Below are positions 21,489 to 32,300 of a stretch of 64,000 nt of DNA, one piece after another. The stretch spans positions 1-64,000 of the forward strand of contig JADGJG010000002.1 of NCBI GenBank assembly GCA_027596195.1. Reading direction: 5' to 3'. Origin of the DNA: Podochytrium sp. JEL0797 (taxonomy: Eukaryota > Chytridiomycota > Chytridiomycetes > Chytridiales > Chytriomycetaceae). The notes under the pieces were generated by a model. It saw nothing but the letters and a program-made list of their open reading frames with translations, searched no databases and was not told the origin of the DNA. The stretch's first letter is position 1; every line of letters begins with the position of its first letter. Position numbers and translations under genes: made by a program.

Positions 21489-22613
21489 CTAGTACAACAA
21501 TCCCTCACCCAACATGGAGCGAACCAGGGAGCATCCAACAGCAACCGTCTTGGCACGGTCCTCGGCACTGCCAAGAGCGGGGTTCACCTCCATAATGTCA
21601 ACAGCCACCAAAGATCCAGAGTGGTGCAAAGCCTCCATGATGTAGTGTCCCTCTCTGTAAGAGAGACCGCCCTTGACTGGAGTTCCAGTGGAAGGCGCGA
21701 AAGCAGGGTCCATACCGTCAACGTCGTACGAAATGTGGATCGGGCAGATCTTGTTTCCAGCAGCGTCACGGTCGGCAGGGGACTCGGGGGTGTCCGGGGC
21801 AGTCTCGTGGAGGTACTTGATGGCCGCGTCCATAATGCGTCCGATACCCCACTCATCCACCTCAGTCATGGAGAAGGCCTTGATGTTGTGGTCACGGAAG
21901 ATCTGCTTCTCAGGAGCATCCACGTCACGCAGACCAATGTACACAAGACGCGAGAGGTCAAAGTCGGATTTCAACCACTTGCTAAAGTGAGGAACGTTCT
22001 TGGTGAGTCCAGACACGAACGCGATGGGGCATCCGTGCAAGTTTCCACTGGTGGTGCACTCCTCGGTGTTGATGTCACCGTGGGCGTCGACCCAGATGAG
22101 TCCCATCTTGGGGTAGGCCTCGAGGGATCCCGACACGGTCCCGATGGCGAGGGAGTGGTCTCCACCAATGGTGAGGGCAAGCTTCTTCTCCTCACAGGCC
22201 TTCTTGACACAGTCGTGTACTTCCTTGGTGATGTTGGACACGTACTCGACGTTCTTAAGGATTCCGTAAGTGTCGTCGCCCTGGGGCTTGAACTGGTGGG
22301 TGTCGATGAGGTGGTTGTCGAGCTCAACGTTCCAGTTGAGGGCTTCCATTTGGGTAATGAGACCACCTTCGTTGAGCATGGCAGCGGGGCCTTCGTCGAC
22401 TCCACGTCTGGGTTGACCTCCGCCTGAAAGGAAAGAAGGAGGTTAGAATCGAGCCGCCAAGAGTCAGCAATCCGAAGTAATCAACTCACTGAATCCAGCA
22501 GCAATCAAAGCCACAGTCTTCTTTCCGTCCTTGTCGCCCTTGAGCATGCGCTGCTCGGCGCGCTCGTTGGTGCGGTTGTTGATAATATCGAGTCCGAATT
22601 CAGTGGCAAGCAT
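21489..22613 (-). CDS. CAR1: Arginase
   Basis: Manganese enzyme hydrolysing arginine to ornithine and urea. Two exons, 22490-22613 and 21489-22423, give about 352 aa. The start ATG at 22613 leads into MLATEFGLDIINNRTNERA. The intron interrupts GFSGGGQ in phase. Metal-binding signatures are complete: GGDHSLAIG, DAHGDINT and SYDVDGMDP. The substrate-loop region STGTPVKGGLSYREG is also present, and the protein ends in VGCSLVRSMLGEGLLY. It acts in arginine catabolism and the urea/polyamine branch. The N-terminal 40 residues are unrelated to the catalytic domain. The gene converges on nothing closer than the APH-fold kinase start 70 bp away. Confidence 0.93.
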
Positions 22614-23186
22614 TGTTGATTTTGTTGGTATAGTTGATGAGAGAAACGAAGCCGTGTTTCCTGGTCCTTTAATACTTTTTGAAGAAATTTCATTTTTGAC
22701 ACCCCGGTTCAGCTGCAAGCCTCCGAGTTGTTTGGGTCCCCAGTCAAGCCCCTGTTGTTTGCACGGTCTCTGGCTAAGAAAAGGGCTGCCCACTTCAAGA
22801 TACATAAAATGATCATATACAGCTCTTTGATGCAGCCGTCACTTCCATTCTTTCACCGGCTGCGACAGGCAAAGCAGCTTGCGGAAAGCGGAAATGAGAT
22901 TTTTCCTTACAACCTGATTGGAGTCATCGCCAAAATCCTCACTAATCCAACGCGACTGGAGAGTTAGTCAGCTTGTGTTGACCGTACAGAACAAATGTTT
23001 GCGCTAATTTCTTGAACTCTGTACGAGCTGGAAGCATGGCATTTGACCCAAACGAATCACGCACCAAAAAACCAGTTCGACGCGAATTACCGACTTCGAG
23101 TCATGGTCATCAAGAAATCCAAACAGCAAGGTTTCTGACTCGAAATTCTTTTCATGGGGGCTGGAGTTAGAATTTGAAATATCTGG
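22614..23186. other. Region upstream of arginase
   Basis: About 570 bp. The first 100-150 bp must hold the arginase promoter and leader. The rest shows no convincing coding sequence, only short frames without recognisable products. It ends where permease-derived sequence begins. Confidence 0.55.
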
Positions 23187-23410
23187 GTGACTTCTTGGGG
23201 AGAAATGGCCACCTATCTTCCCGTCGACGGAATCTTTCGTCATATCCGGCCAGCCGTTTGCTTTCTGGAGAGATTCAAGTTGGTGCCATACGAGGAAAAG
23301 GACATTGAGGCTGGAAAACTTGTGGAGACGGAGGAGGATTTGTTGGAAGTGGACAAGAGCATGCATTAAACCATCCCAGGCTGGATCCCAAAGGCCAAGC
23401 AGTTGACCAA
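23187..23410 (+). pseudogene. Deletion relic of the YAT-type amino-acid permease
   Basis: Sequence at about 23195-23250 matches an internal segment of the permease gene near 51990-52050 (GEMATYLPVDGIF). It is joined directly to sequence at about 23270-23410 that matches the permease 3' end near 53465-53590 (RFKLVPYEEKDIEAGKLVETEEDLLEVDKSM, compared with FKLVPYADMDFQTGKLVETAEDLLDVDKSM). Everything between, about 1.4 kb including most membrane helices, is missing. The join happens to keep one reading frame, so a 60-codon frame remains open. With no helices left it cannot be a transporter. Confidence 0.8.
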
Positions 23411-23528
23411 AGCGAACAAGGAGGATTTGGAGGAGAAACATATCGACTTATTTGCACTGCTTCGTTGTTGCATAATTTTCTTATAAAGATTGCAAAAAAT
23501 AAGTCGCAAAAAATAACAGAAATTTGAT

Positions 23529-24883
23529 ATGCGCATTTTCCTGTGTTTGCTGGTTTCAGCAAGTCTCGCTGCTGCCCTCCCTGTTGCAGATTCTTTGGGT
23601 AACTCTAGTGTTTCAGACATTGCGATTTTGGCTTGCAGTTGACGTGTCGATTCCGTAGGTTTGTCGACGCAGAATTCATGGTCCCTGCGCGACAACCCCA
23701 GCATTGATTCGAAGGAAACGACGGTGGCAAAATCCACCATAGGCTTAACTCATTCCAGTGGGCTATGGAATACGACGGAGTCTGCTCTGATCAGGAAGAG
23801 AACTTCATCGAGAAGGGTGAGTCCGGAAAAATTTCATTAATTTCATCCTCAACGTAAACCAGCAAATTAATTCTTCAATTCCTTCACACCATCACCCATT
23901 AGCAATCCAAAGCCGGAGCAATGTTTGCAGGAGTCAATTCGTATTTCCTGCAGACACTCCCGAAAAAGAAACAGCGCACAATTCTCGCAGCCCTCCAAGA
24001 CGCCGGCGTGACGGTCGTTCGCGTTTTCATCACCTCCTTCAATCCGAACGGGAAAGGCACCGATAGCCTCGGCGTGGACGACTTGGAGCTCGGATCAGTT
24101 GGCATTTATAACGACTATGTGCTACAGAGGCTCGACACCCTCCTCTCCATAGTTGGCGGCTACGGGATCCAGTTAATTATTGTAATGCATGACCGGTGGA
24201 ATTTGGATGGAACCTACAATATCTGCGATGCATACTGCCAAGCCTTTTGTAGTGATGGAAATGGCCTCTCTGGGTTTTACAACAATCAAGACGCGTTCGA
24301 TGCGTTCGACGCGCGTTTGGCTTATATTGCGGAGCGAAAGAATCCCCTCATGGACAACCGCATGTGGAAGGATATTCCCGAGGCCATTCTCGCATTTGAG
24401 ATTCAAAATGAGGCGATGGGTACGGGTGCGTTGGACTCTCGAGATCAAATGACAAACCCGAATTGGTGGTGTGATCGGGCCACTACTTTGAGGGCAGTGA
24501 TGAGCGACAGTGAGGTGCTTATCGGAACAGGTGGAGGTCAAAACTTTGCAAGTTCCCTTGTGGAGCAGAATTTCGCGTGTGCAGACTTGGACATCATTGG
24601 GTTGCATTCGTACTCTTCGGACATTGGCGAGGTTTCCGACAACTTGAATTTGGCGCAGCAAATGGCGAGCCAATCCAACCAGATGGTTTATTTCGAGGAG
24701 TTTGGAGCACAATCGGACAAAGGGAGCTGGATCACGCAAGTTGCTGATGTTGCCAACTCGCTTGGGATCCCGTGGTTGCCATGGGAGGTGTCGAGCGTTT
24801 CGGTGACGGACGATTATGAGTTTTGGCAAGACGATGCGGATGCGTGGGATGCGCTAACGACCGCTGCGCAGAATGCCTTTTGA
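23529..24883 (+). CDS. Secreted glycoside hydrolase, family 5-like (cellulase/mannanase fold)
   Basis: Three in-phase exons (23529-23598, 23659-23816, 23903-24883) encode about 402 aa. Exon 1 is a classic signal peptide, MRIFLCLLVSASLAAALP. A Ser/Thr-rich stretch follows, ending in the basic cluster RKRTSSRR, a possible Kex2-type processing site. The catalytic TIM-barrel starts at FAGVNSYFL. The acid/base Glu is expected in LAFEIQNEAMG and the nucleophile Glu in VYFEEFGAQ, the spacing seen in GH5. Conserved-type VMHDRWNLDG and IIGLHSYSS loops are present. The likely substrate is a beta-linked plant or fungal polysaccharide such as mannan or glucan, and the exact one cannot be read. The first two exons rest on splice phase and the signal peptide, the last on strong homology. 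Confidence 0.8.
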
Positions 24884-24986
24884 ACCGCTTCTTATTTATT
24901 TTTATTCTCATTTTCTAGTCTTTCTTTTTGTACTTTTGTTTTCCAAAATCGTTGCAAAATCGTGTCCAGACTTCTGACTTTGCGCG

Positions 24987-27815
24987 ATGGCCCTTCCACC
25001 AAAAAAAAGCCTCCTCGTGGACAGCGACACCGAAGACGAATGCGAGCCTGCCGAACCAATGCGAATCGTCCCCAAACCGCCCCCGAGAATCCCCGAAGAC
25101 CCTGCGGATCCGATGCTTCGCCCCAACTTCCCGCACCTTTCGCTGCCCCTCGGATCCCCGCTTCCCCTCGGATCCCTCGATGGACGCCCCATCGCCGTCA
25201 ACGCCGCGATCCACCGGTACCTGCGCAGCTACCAGAAGGACGGCGCAGCGTTTCTGTTTGGGCTGTATGCGCAGGGGAAGGGTGGGTTGCTCTGTGATGA
25301 CATGGGATTGGGAAAGACCATCCAGGTCATTGCGTTCCTGTCGGCGGTGCTGAACAAGACGGGACTTCCGCACGAAAAGAGCACGCGCAAGTTGCTTTTC
25401 CGCAGCGGAAATCTGGTCAACGACCCGACGCTGTTTCGCGCCTTGATTGTGTGTCCAACCTCGGTGATCTACAACTGGGAGCGGGAACTCGACACGTGGG
25501 GCTATTTCAGCCATGGGATTTATCATGGCTCGCAGCGTGCGGAAACACTCAAGAATGCGAAAAAAGGCGTTCTTGAAATCGCGATTACGAGTTTTGCAAC
25601 CGCACGAAACTACCAACACGAATTGAACGAGATTCCTTGGTCCTGCATTATTGTTGACGAATGCCACCAGCTGAAAGGTGACTTTTGACTGTCCGAAACG
25701 CGGGTTTCGAGATTCTCACCCGCTCCCGCGCCACAACACATTCAGAAACGACATCGCAAACTACCAAAGCCATGAAATCGTTTTCGGAAGTAAAATCACG
25801 TTTCGGACTGACTGGAACGGCCATCCAGAACAAGTATCGCGACCTGTGGTGCATCCTCGACTTTTGCAATCCCGGGAGTGTTGGAGAAGAAAGCCATTTT
25901 GAAAATAGCGTCTCGATCCCGCTGAAGCGCGGGCAAGCTTTCGACGCCACGTTACGCGAAATCGCCGCAGCTCGCCACACCGCCACCAGGTTTCGGGAAC
26001 TGGTGCTCGAACGGTTCATGTTGCGGAGGACGAAATCCCTGATTGCGCACCAGCTTCCAAAAAAGGAGGATAAGATTGTCTTTTGTCCCATGAGTGATTC
26101 TCAGAAACGCGCGTATGCAGCGCTGTTGCAGAGTGAGGCGTTTCAGTTGCTTATTCGACGGGACGAGACGTGCGATTGTCTCGAGGCACAGTTGAGTTCT
26201 AGTCTTTCTACGCACTTAGATATTCTCTAATAGCAACGTAATACTAGATTTGACCGGAGCTTGACGCGTGGGACTTGTTGTTATTCCCGAAACAGCGAAG
26301 GAGTTCCCATCGCCCATACCGTTCTTCCTGCTTTGGTCACCCTCCAGAAAGTCTCGAACCACATGGCGTTGATCATGCCAGGTGAATAGCGTAGCACACA
26401 CGCTGCTGACAAGGTGTGATACTTACCGCACTCGTTAGATCAATCCGACCCCAAAGACAAACAAGCCAAAGACAAATCCCTCGTCCAATCCGCGTTCCCC
26501 GCCGGTCCTCCCGCCGACCAACTCCGCATGACCTGGATCAACATGCGCAACCCCGAATTCTGCGGCAAATGGCGCGTGCTCGAAAAACTCCTCTCCGTCT
26601 GGCACAAACTGTCCTCCAAAGTCCTCCTCTTTAGCGCATCCGTCAAACTCCTCAACATGCTCGAAATCCTTATGTCCGACAAGACGTATTCGTATTCGCG
26701 GTTGGACGGCAAAACTCCCATCGGCGACCGCCTCCATTTGGTGGACAAGTTCAATAACGACCCGAATCAGTTTGTGTTCCTCATTAGCACGAGAGCCGGC
26801 GGTGTCGGATTGAACCTCACTTCTGCCAATGTGGTTGTCATTTTCGATCCGAACTGGAACCCGAGTCATGACCTCCAAGCGCAGGATCGCGCGTTTCGGA
26901 TCGGGCAGTTGCGCGATGTGAACGTGTATCGGTTGATTGCGGCGGGATCATTGGAGGAGGTGATTTATGGGAGGCAGGTCTACAAGCAGCAGCAGGCGAA
27001 TATCGGGTACGACGCGAGTGAGGAGAGGAGGCTGTTCAATGGGGTGCAAGGCGACCCGACCAAAAAGGGGGAGTTGTTTGGGCTCGACAACTTGCTTTCG
27101 ATCTACACGGAGTCCGATGTCATCACCAAACTGATTATTGACAAGTTGGAGAAGGCCGAGAACAAGTTTTTGATTCAGGAAGGGCAGGTAGCGGTTGCGA
27201 GTGACGAGATTCGGATTGTTGATATGGTTCCGCCTGTGGCAGTTGAGGAAGAAGAAGGTGGCGAGTTGTTGGAAGAGGAGGGAGAAGGACCTTCGCGCAA
27301 GAAGCGGAAGGTTTCGGATCAGGGTGGTGTCGAGGACGAAGACGTGGAAGCGATTCAGAAAGCTTTCAAAGGTATGTGCCAAACACCCCTGCGCCCGATT
27401 GGCAGCAGATTTTGACACTCTGATTGCATTCATAGACTGCACGGAAGATGAAAAAGACAAGTTGGCCAAACGTGAACGCGACGCGGTGTCGGCCATCCTC
27501 AGCGGGCACGACATCGCGTACACCCACGTGAATTCCGACATTCTCGGATCTTCCAAAGCGGAGAAGCTCATCACCAAGGACGCCGCGCGTGCTTTGGAGA
27601 CGGGACAGTCGACGCAAGAACCCGTTTATGGATTTGCGCCGGATGATGACGTTGACGACGCTGGAGAAATCACAGAGGAGGGTCGCCAAACGTTATTGAT
27701 CGCCATGGCCGTGCATAAAGGCATGTCGACAACGGAATTTGCTGAGTTGGTGGCGCGTTCGTCGAGGGAAGAGAGGGAGGTTATGTTAGAGCGATTTCGG
27801 CGAAGCTTGAACTGA
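24987..27815 (+). CDS. ERCC6L2: SNF2-family DNA-dependent ATPase, ERCC6L2 (RAD26-like/Hebo) type
   Basis: Nuclear SNF2 translocase of the type linked to DNA-break repair and replication stress. Exons 24987-25677, 25746-26190, 26248-26381, 26439-27371 and 27436-27815 give about 860 aa. Motif I (CDDMGLGKT), II (VDECHQLK), III (LTGTAIQN), then V and VI (STRAGGVGLNL, QAQDRAFRIGQ) are present. Two features point to the ERCC6L2 branch: a Cys cluster after the first ATPase lobe (CDC, then RGTCCYSRNSEG), and a post-helicase block EVIYGRQVYKQQ with GELFGLDNLLSIY. A basic SRKKRKVSD nuclear-localisation-type run and a C-terminal domain with DILGSSKAEKLI follow. The splice sites at 26190/26248 were chosen because they restore the Cys cluster in frame. 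Confidence 0.87.
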
Positions 27816-27879
27816 TTGTTCATACACAATTTGTATATTTTATTGTTCATATCGCGAAAAGAAAGAATATTACAAGCTA

Positions 27880-29192
27880 TCAAAGCGCCTTCGAAATCCA
27901 TTCCTCATGTCTCTGAATTAACTCGGGAATAAAAACCCCTTCAATCTCCAGACCCTTCTCATCCACATCCTTCTTCTCCACTCTCACCTCCTTCTCCTCC
28001 CCTTCCTTCGTAATCAGCCAAACGACATACTTGCGCGTCGACAAAATATTCCCCACCACACACTGGTGCCCATACCGCTCCAAACTCCCCTTCGCTTTCG
28101 CCGCCAAAATAGTGGGATCTGTTTCCAACTTGAACGAAATCACAAACGCGCGGGGAGCCCACTCCTTCACGAGGGGAGCCAACACTTTGGGAACCTGGTC
28201 CAACTCGATATGCAATGGTCCGTCGCCAGATTGGATCTTGTGGTGCGTGAGTTTCGAAAGAGGGATGTAAAAGTCGGACACGGCGGCGGCAAGGTACAGC
28301 ATTGCACGGGATTCGAGAGGTTGCAGCAGGGTTGAAATTTCGTGAAGGAGGAAAAGGTATTCTGACACGTCGACAAAGGGGATGGTTTCGAGGAGGTGTT
28401 GCTGTTTGACTGTGTTGTATTTTTCGAGGACGGACAGCATGGTTGGGGTGAATTGGGGAGCGACTGGTTGTTTGTGTTTTGGTTAGCCCAGATTTCAGAA
28501 CTGAGCTCACAGCATCCCAAGAAAGAGCTCCGCAATCATCGAAACGATAATAGTAGATTTCGAATCTCAAGTCCTCAACTAGTCACAAGCTCGTACGCCA
28601 ATTCAATGCCAATTCAATCAAAGAGCCAATTTACCTTGAATCCCGCCGTTCCCATCCGGCGTCATGAAATCCAAAAAGCAGTTCTTGGAGTGCGAGTAAT
28701 GCCTCGAATACGGCAGCAAGCTGTATTGGCGATGCAAGAAGATGACCGCATATCCATGTTCCAAAAAGAACTCGGTCGAAACGGAACCGCGGGTGCCCGC
28801 AGAGAAGTTGTCGATGAATCGCACAGTTTGGGCTTCCAAAGGGACAGTGGTGCCTCCAGACTGATAGGGAGAAGGGGGGATGAGTGACAGCTGATATCTA
28901 CGATTTGGTGATTACACAGTTCGAAACGCACCGTCACAAGCACAATCTTTCTGCCATCCACTTTCGAGTGGCGATCAACAAAGGCGTAGATTCGTGCTCT
29001 GATCTGAGCGAGATTGGCGGGCGGATTTTGGTCGCTGTAGAATCTGGTGTGAGACGATCGAAAGCGAGAACGGATAGCGAGCAGGAAGCAGCAGTGGGAA
29101 CACGGGGCATGCGTTAGCTTCATACTCGGGTGATTGCCCCAGGATCAAGCTTGAATAACTCACTTGTCGGGCGAGATTCGTTCTTGGGTCAT
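27880..29192 (-). CDS. CAB2: Phosphopantothenate-cysteine ligase (coenzyme A biosynthesis)
   Basis: Joins 4'-phosphopantothenate to cysteine, the second step from pantothenate to coenzyme A. Minus-strand exons 29164-29192, 28932-29043, 28635-28860 and 27880-28463 join in phase to give about 316 aa, the normal size for the eukaryotic enzyme. The nucleotide-binding start [13 protein letters not shown], the strongly conserved [15 protein letters not shown], and [17 protein letters not shown] are clear. The later domain has [13 protein letters not shown] and [10 protein letters not shown]. The 10-codon first exon ([10 protein letters not shown]) is supported by good splice sites. An ATG at 29123 in the intron-retained frame is the alternative. 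The 3' end faces the SNF2 gene only about 65 bp away. Confidence 0.88.
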
Positions 29193-29474
29193 TTTTATGG
29201 CGAATTTCGATGAACCTTTCGGAATAGGGTCGGGTGGAGAGAGTAGCTTGGATTATTCTCAGACAGCGATCAAGCTTTCATTTCGCCGTTATGATGATAA
29301 CACGAGTCCATGGATCCCAACTTTCCATTTCCTGCCATGGTCGCGTAACGCGCTTTCAGTGTGGTACACTTTCGGTGACTTTGAGCTATCCAACTCACTC
29401 TTCTGTCTTTCGCGAGTGCTGAATCCTTCCCTTCATTCTTCGAAATCTGCAGAAATTCTTTTGCACATCCGGTC
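29193..29474. other. Divergent promoter region between CAB2 and profilin-4
   Basis: About 280 bp shared between two divergently transcribed genes. No TATA-like element or repeat stands out. Frames crossing it have no recognisable product. Confidence 0.5.
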
Positions 29475-30037
29475 ATGAACCAACTGCTGCAAGAAGCTTT
29501 GCTTTCCACGCACCACATCCAACACGCAGCCATCATCAAACGCAAAGATGGCTCTATCAAAGCCAAATCAGCTCTGTTCGAGGTTCAAAAAAACAAAAAA
29601 CACGCGCACGCGCTTCAAACAATCCTGACGCGTCGTATTCGCCATAGATGTCCATTGAGGATTACAACCGCATCCTTGTGGCGTTCGTGAGTCCACGTGA
29701 CGTGCGGACCGGGGAAGCCCCCATCACGCTCATGGACGCCTCGTATCGCGCTGTCCGGGCCGACAATTTGTCAGTCTATGCCAAAAGTGTGAGTGCGCAT
29801 CCCCCCTCGCGTTTATAATCCCCTTCTGGCGCCTAACCCCAGCATACTAGGACAAGTCGGGAATAATAGTGGCCCGAACGCATGGGCATTATATCCTCGC
29901 GACTTACGATGGAAGCATGTTTGCAAGTGTGTGTGCCGAAGCGGTCGAAAAGCTTGGTGAGTTTCCAGACGGATTTTAAATGATTTTCACTTATCTTTGC
30001 TTCAAAAGCTGATTATTTCAGGAAAAAGAATAAATAA
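29475..30037 (+). CDS. PFN4: Profilin-4-like protein
   Basis: Four exons (29475-29582, 29649-29789, 29851-29956, 30009-30037) encode about 127 aa, the size of animal profilin-4. The match covers the whole protein. The N-terminus is LLQEALLSTHHIQHAAIIKRKDGS, the centre is YRAVRADNLSVYAK, followed by SGIIVARTHGHYILATY and SVCAEAVEKLADYFRKK at the very end. The tiny last exon was located by that ending. Profilin-4 binds phosphoinositides and has lost typical actin affinity in animals, where it serves sperm development; that role is known for animals and is only inferred here. The 3' end is 50 bp from the convergent BAR-PH gene. Confidence 0.82.
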
Positions 30038-30086
30038 GACTTCAAAAGAGATATATTTTCCGAAAACGCGATTCCCCAGGGATCTT

Positions 30087-32152
30087 TTATGCCAGCATGA
30101 TTTCAGGCGCTTTTCTGGCCCCTGCAGGCCTCTTGACAGTCGACCCCGTCATAAAAGTACGCCCTGTGATTTCTCCAACACCTTGGGGGTGTGTCGGCAT
30201 GGCTATCGGCTGGCGCGATTCGACTGCCATTTCTTCCTCAATGTCTGTAAAATCACATTCCGACTTGGAAACAATTGCCTCTTTGGTCTCAGAAGCAGGG
30301 ACAGGTGGAGGTTGCCTCCTGATGGGGTTTTGCAAGCGTTCCAAGATTTCATGAGACGCAGTGAAGAGCGGCTGAGGCGGATTCTCAGGCAAAAAGCTCC
30401 TAATATTCCCACCAAATCGATCAGTTATCCTAAAATGCACAAAGCGAAAAAAAAACTCGAACTCAACTCAATCTTTTCCTGCAACAACGCGACCCACACA
30501 ATCATTTCGGACTCTGTCGTTGCTTTGATTTCGAATCTTTTGAACGTTTTATGGTCTCTCGGCGTTTTGAACACATCCACGGCAAACACAAACTGGTGAA
30601 TCTTGTCGGGGACCACATTGACAGAAATTCGTCCCGAATTGTTCAAACAGATGCTAAAGAACGTGGAAGGCGCGTCTAAATCATTGTAAACGGGACTCTC
30701 CTGATTCTCCTTCTCCAAAATCTCCGCATTCGGTGGAACCGCTGCTAACCCCTTGACGCCATTGAATCCGGCGTTATGTTGCATCAACGCTCTGCGTCTC
30801 GCTTCGTCCCCTTTTGCTTTTCCATGCACTTGTTTGAAACAATGCAAGTATCCAGACTCTGTGACGACAAATAAGGCTGGAGTCCATCCAGACCGCGACC
30901 AAAAGTAAGGACGCGATAGGGTGGCTTGTTTTTCGATGTCGATTTGTTGGATGGTGTAGGGAAAGGAATCGAGCGCGTGTTTTGTGAACCAGGTGGCTGA
31001 GTGGAATAGGTTTGTGGCGGTGGTGAAGAGGTCGAAGGGATGCGAGGATTCAATTGCGGTAACGAAATTACTGGTTTGCTCGAGGAGAAGCTGTAAAAGG
31101 AAACCGATTTAACTTAACGGGGCCACTCGTAGAATCGATAACCCACATTCTGGTTCACGTGCTGCTGCTGTCTCGCCGTTGCGAAATCCGCAACCGCATA
31201 TTTCAAACTGCAAACCACCTTCTCATCAAACGCTTGAAAGTCCTTCAATACAGCCACCATCTGTTCCTGAAACTCATTTTCAATAGCAAACATTCGGCGC
31301 AAGTGCTTATCCAGAACGCGCTCCGTGAGCCATGGATCGACAAACGATTTATCATTTCCAGAGCCAGAGCTGACACGACGCGCTTTGACTTTTTCATGCA
31401 GAGAGATCATGTCGATCGTTGCGGCACGGGATTTAGTCACGAAGCGGATAAGGGTGTCGGTGTCCGCTTTGAAGCTCTAATATCAAATGCGTGCCATGTT
31501 CAAAATCGCGTCAGTGTTGTTTGGTTTGCATTTGCCATTTACCTTGATTTTTCTCGCAATATCCGACTTTAGAGTCAGCAACGTTTTAAAACACGAGTCT
31601 CCAATGGTTCTCTCAAAATTCAAGTGCTCTTCGGCGTATTTGGAGAAGGATCGGTTGACGAATTCGATTGGGATTCCGGTGGAGCTTTCTTGAAGGAAAG
31701 AAAAGCGAAGACTCAGTACAGAGATCGAGAAGAGTTCAGGCTCATAATAAATGAGCCGAAAATACCAAAAGAAACAGGCTCGCGAGGTGTGGATCCCTGC
31801 TTTTGGAGTCGTTCGGAAACTTTAGCATATTCTTTGGCCATTTGGTTTTCGAGGCCTTGAATCGCACCAACAAAAGTGAGAAGCTCCTAAACCATTGAAT
31901 TCAACGCGTGTCATAAAACAGCGATCGAGTGATTGAACCCACATCGACAATGTTTTTCCAGCTATTCAATCTTTCGAGCGACACAGGAATCTTTTCGGCT
32001 TGGTCCACTGAGTGAGGCCACAGTTGTGCGACTTCTGGTGCTGCTAAAGATTTCGTTGACAAACGCGAGAACAGCGTTGAAGAGCTTGTGGCTCGAGGTG
32101 CGGTTGTTTTGATCATTGTTTGTTTGGTGCAGAGAATTGTTTCGTGACTCAT
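30087..32152 (-). CDS. BAR-PH domain protein (SLM1/RGC1-like membrane adaptor)
   Basis: Six minus-strand exons (31943-32152, 31766-31886, 31543-31688, 31147-31476, 30468-31090, 30087-30429) join in phase to about 590 aa. Residues about 40-300 form a helical BAR/F-BAR-like region with ELLTFVGAIQGLENQMAKEY, FSKYAEEHLNFERTIGD and RMFAIENEFQEQMVAVLKDF. A PH domain follows, from about ATLSRPYFWSRSGWTPALFVV to WVALLQEKIE; its last helix carries the expected Trp. The C-terminus is proline-rich and probably disordered. In yeast, SLM1/2 relatives bind PI(4,5)P2 and TORC2 at the plasma membrane, and that role is inferred here. Two of its introns use the unusual donor GTGGGT. A SIP3-type BAR-PH protein is the alternative. 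Confidence 0.75.
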
Positions 32153-32300
32153 TTTACGAATTCTCCTTTATTTATCTCTCCCTTCTTCTCGCTTCAGTAC
32201 GTATTTCAGGCGTCGTGGCTTGTTATTTAATTATACCTCAGGAAGGACCCCTGTCGAATTTTTTGCTTTGTCAGCTTTTTTAACTTCGAATTGGCTTCTC

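Noticed and set aside
21465..22427. A 320-codon plus-strand frame opposite arginase
   Set aside because: It mirrors the highly biased codons of arginase on the other strand. Arginase motifs are complete, and this frame has no recognisable features.
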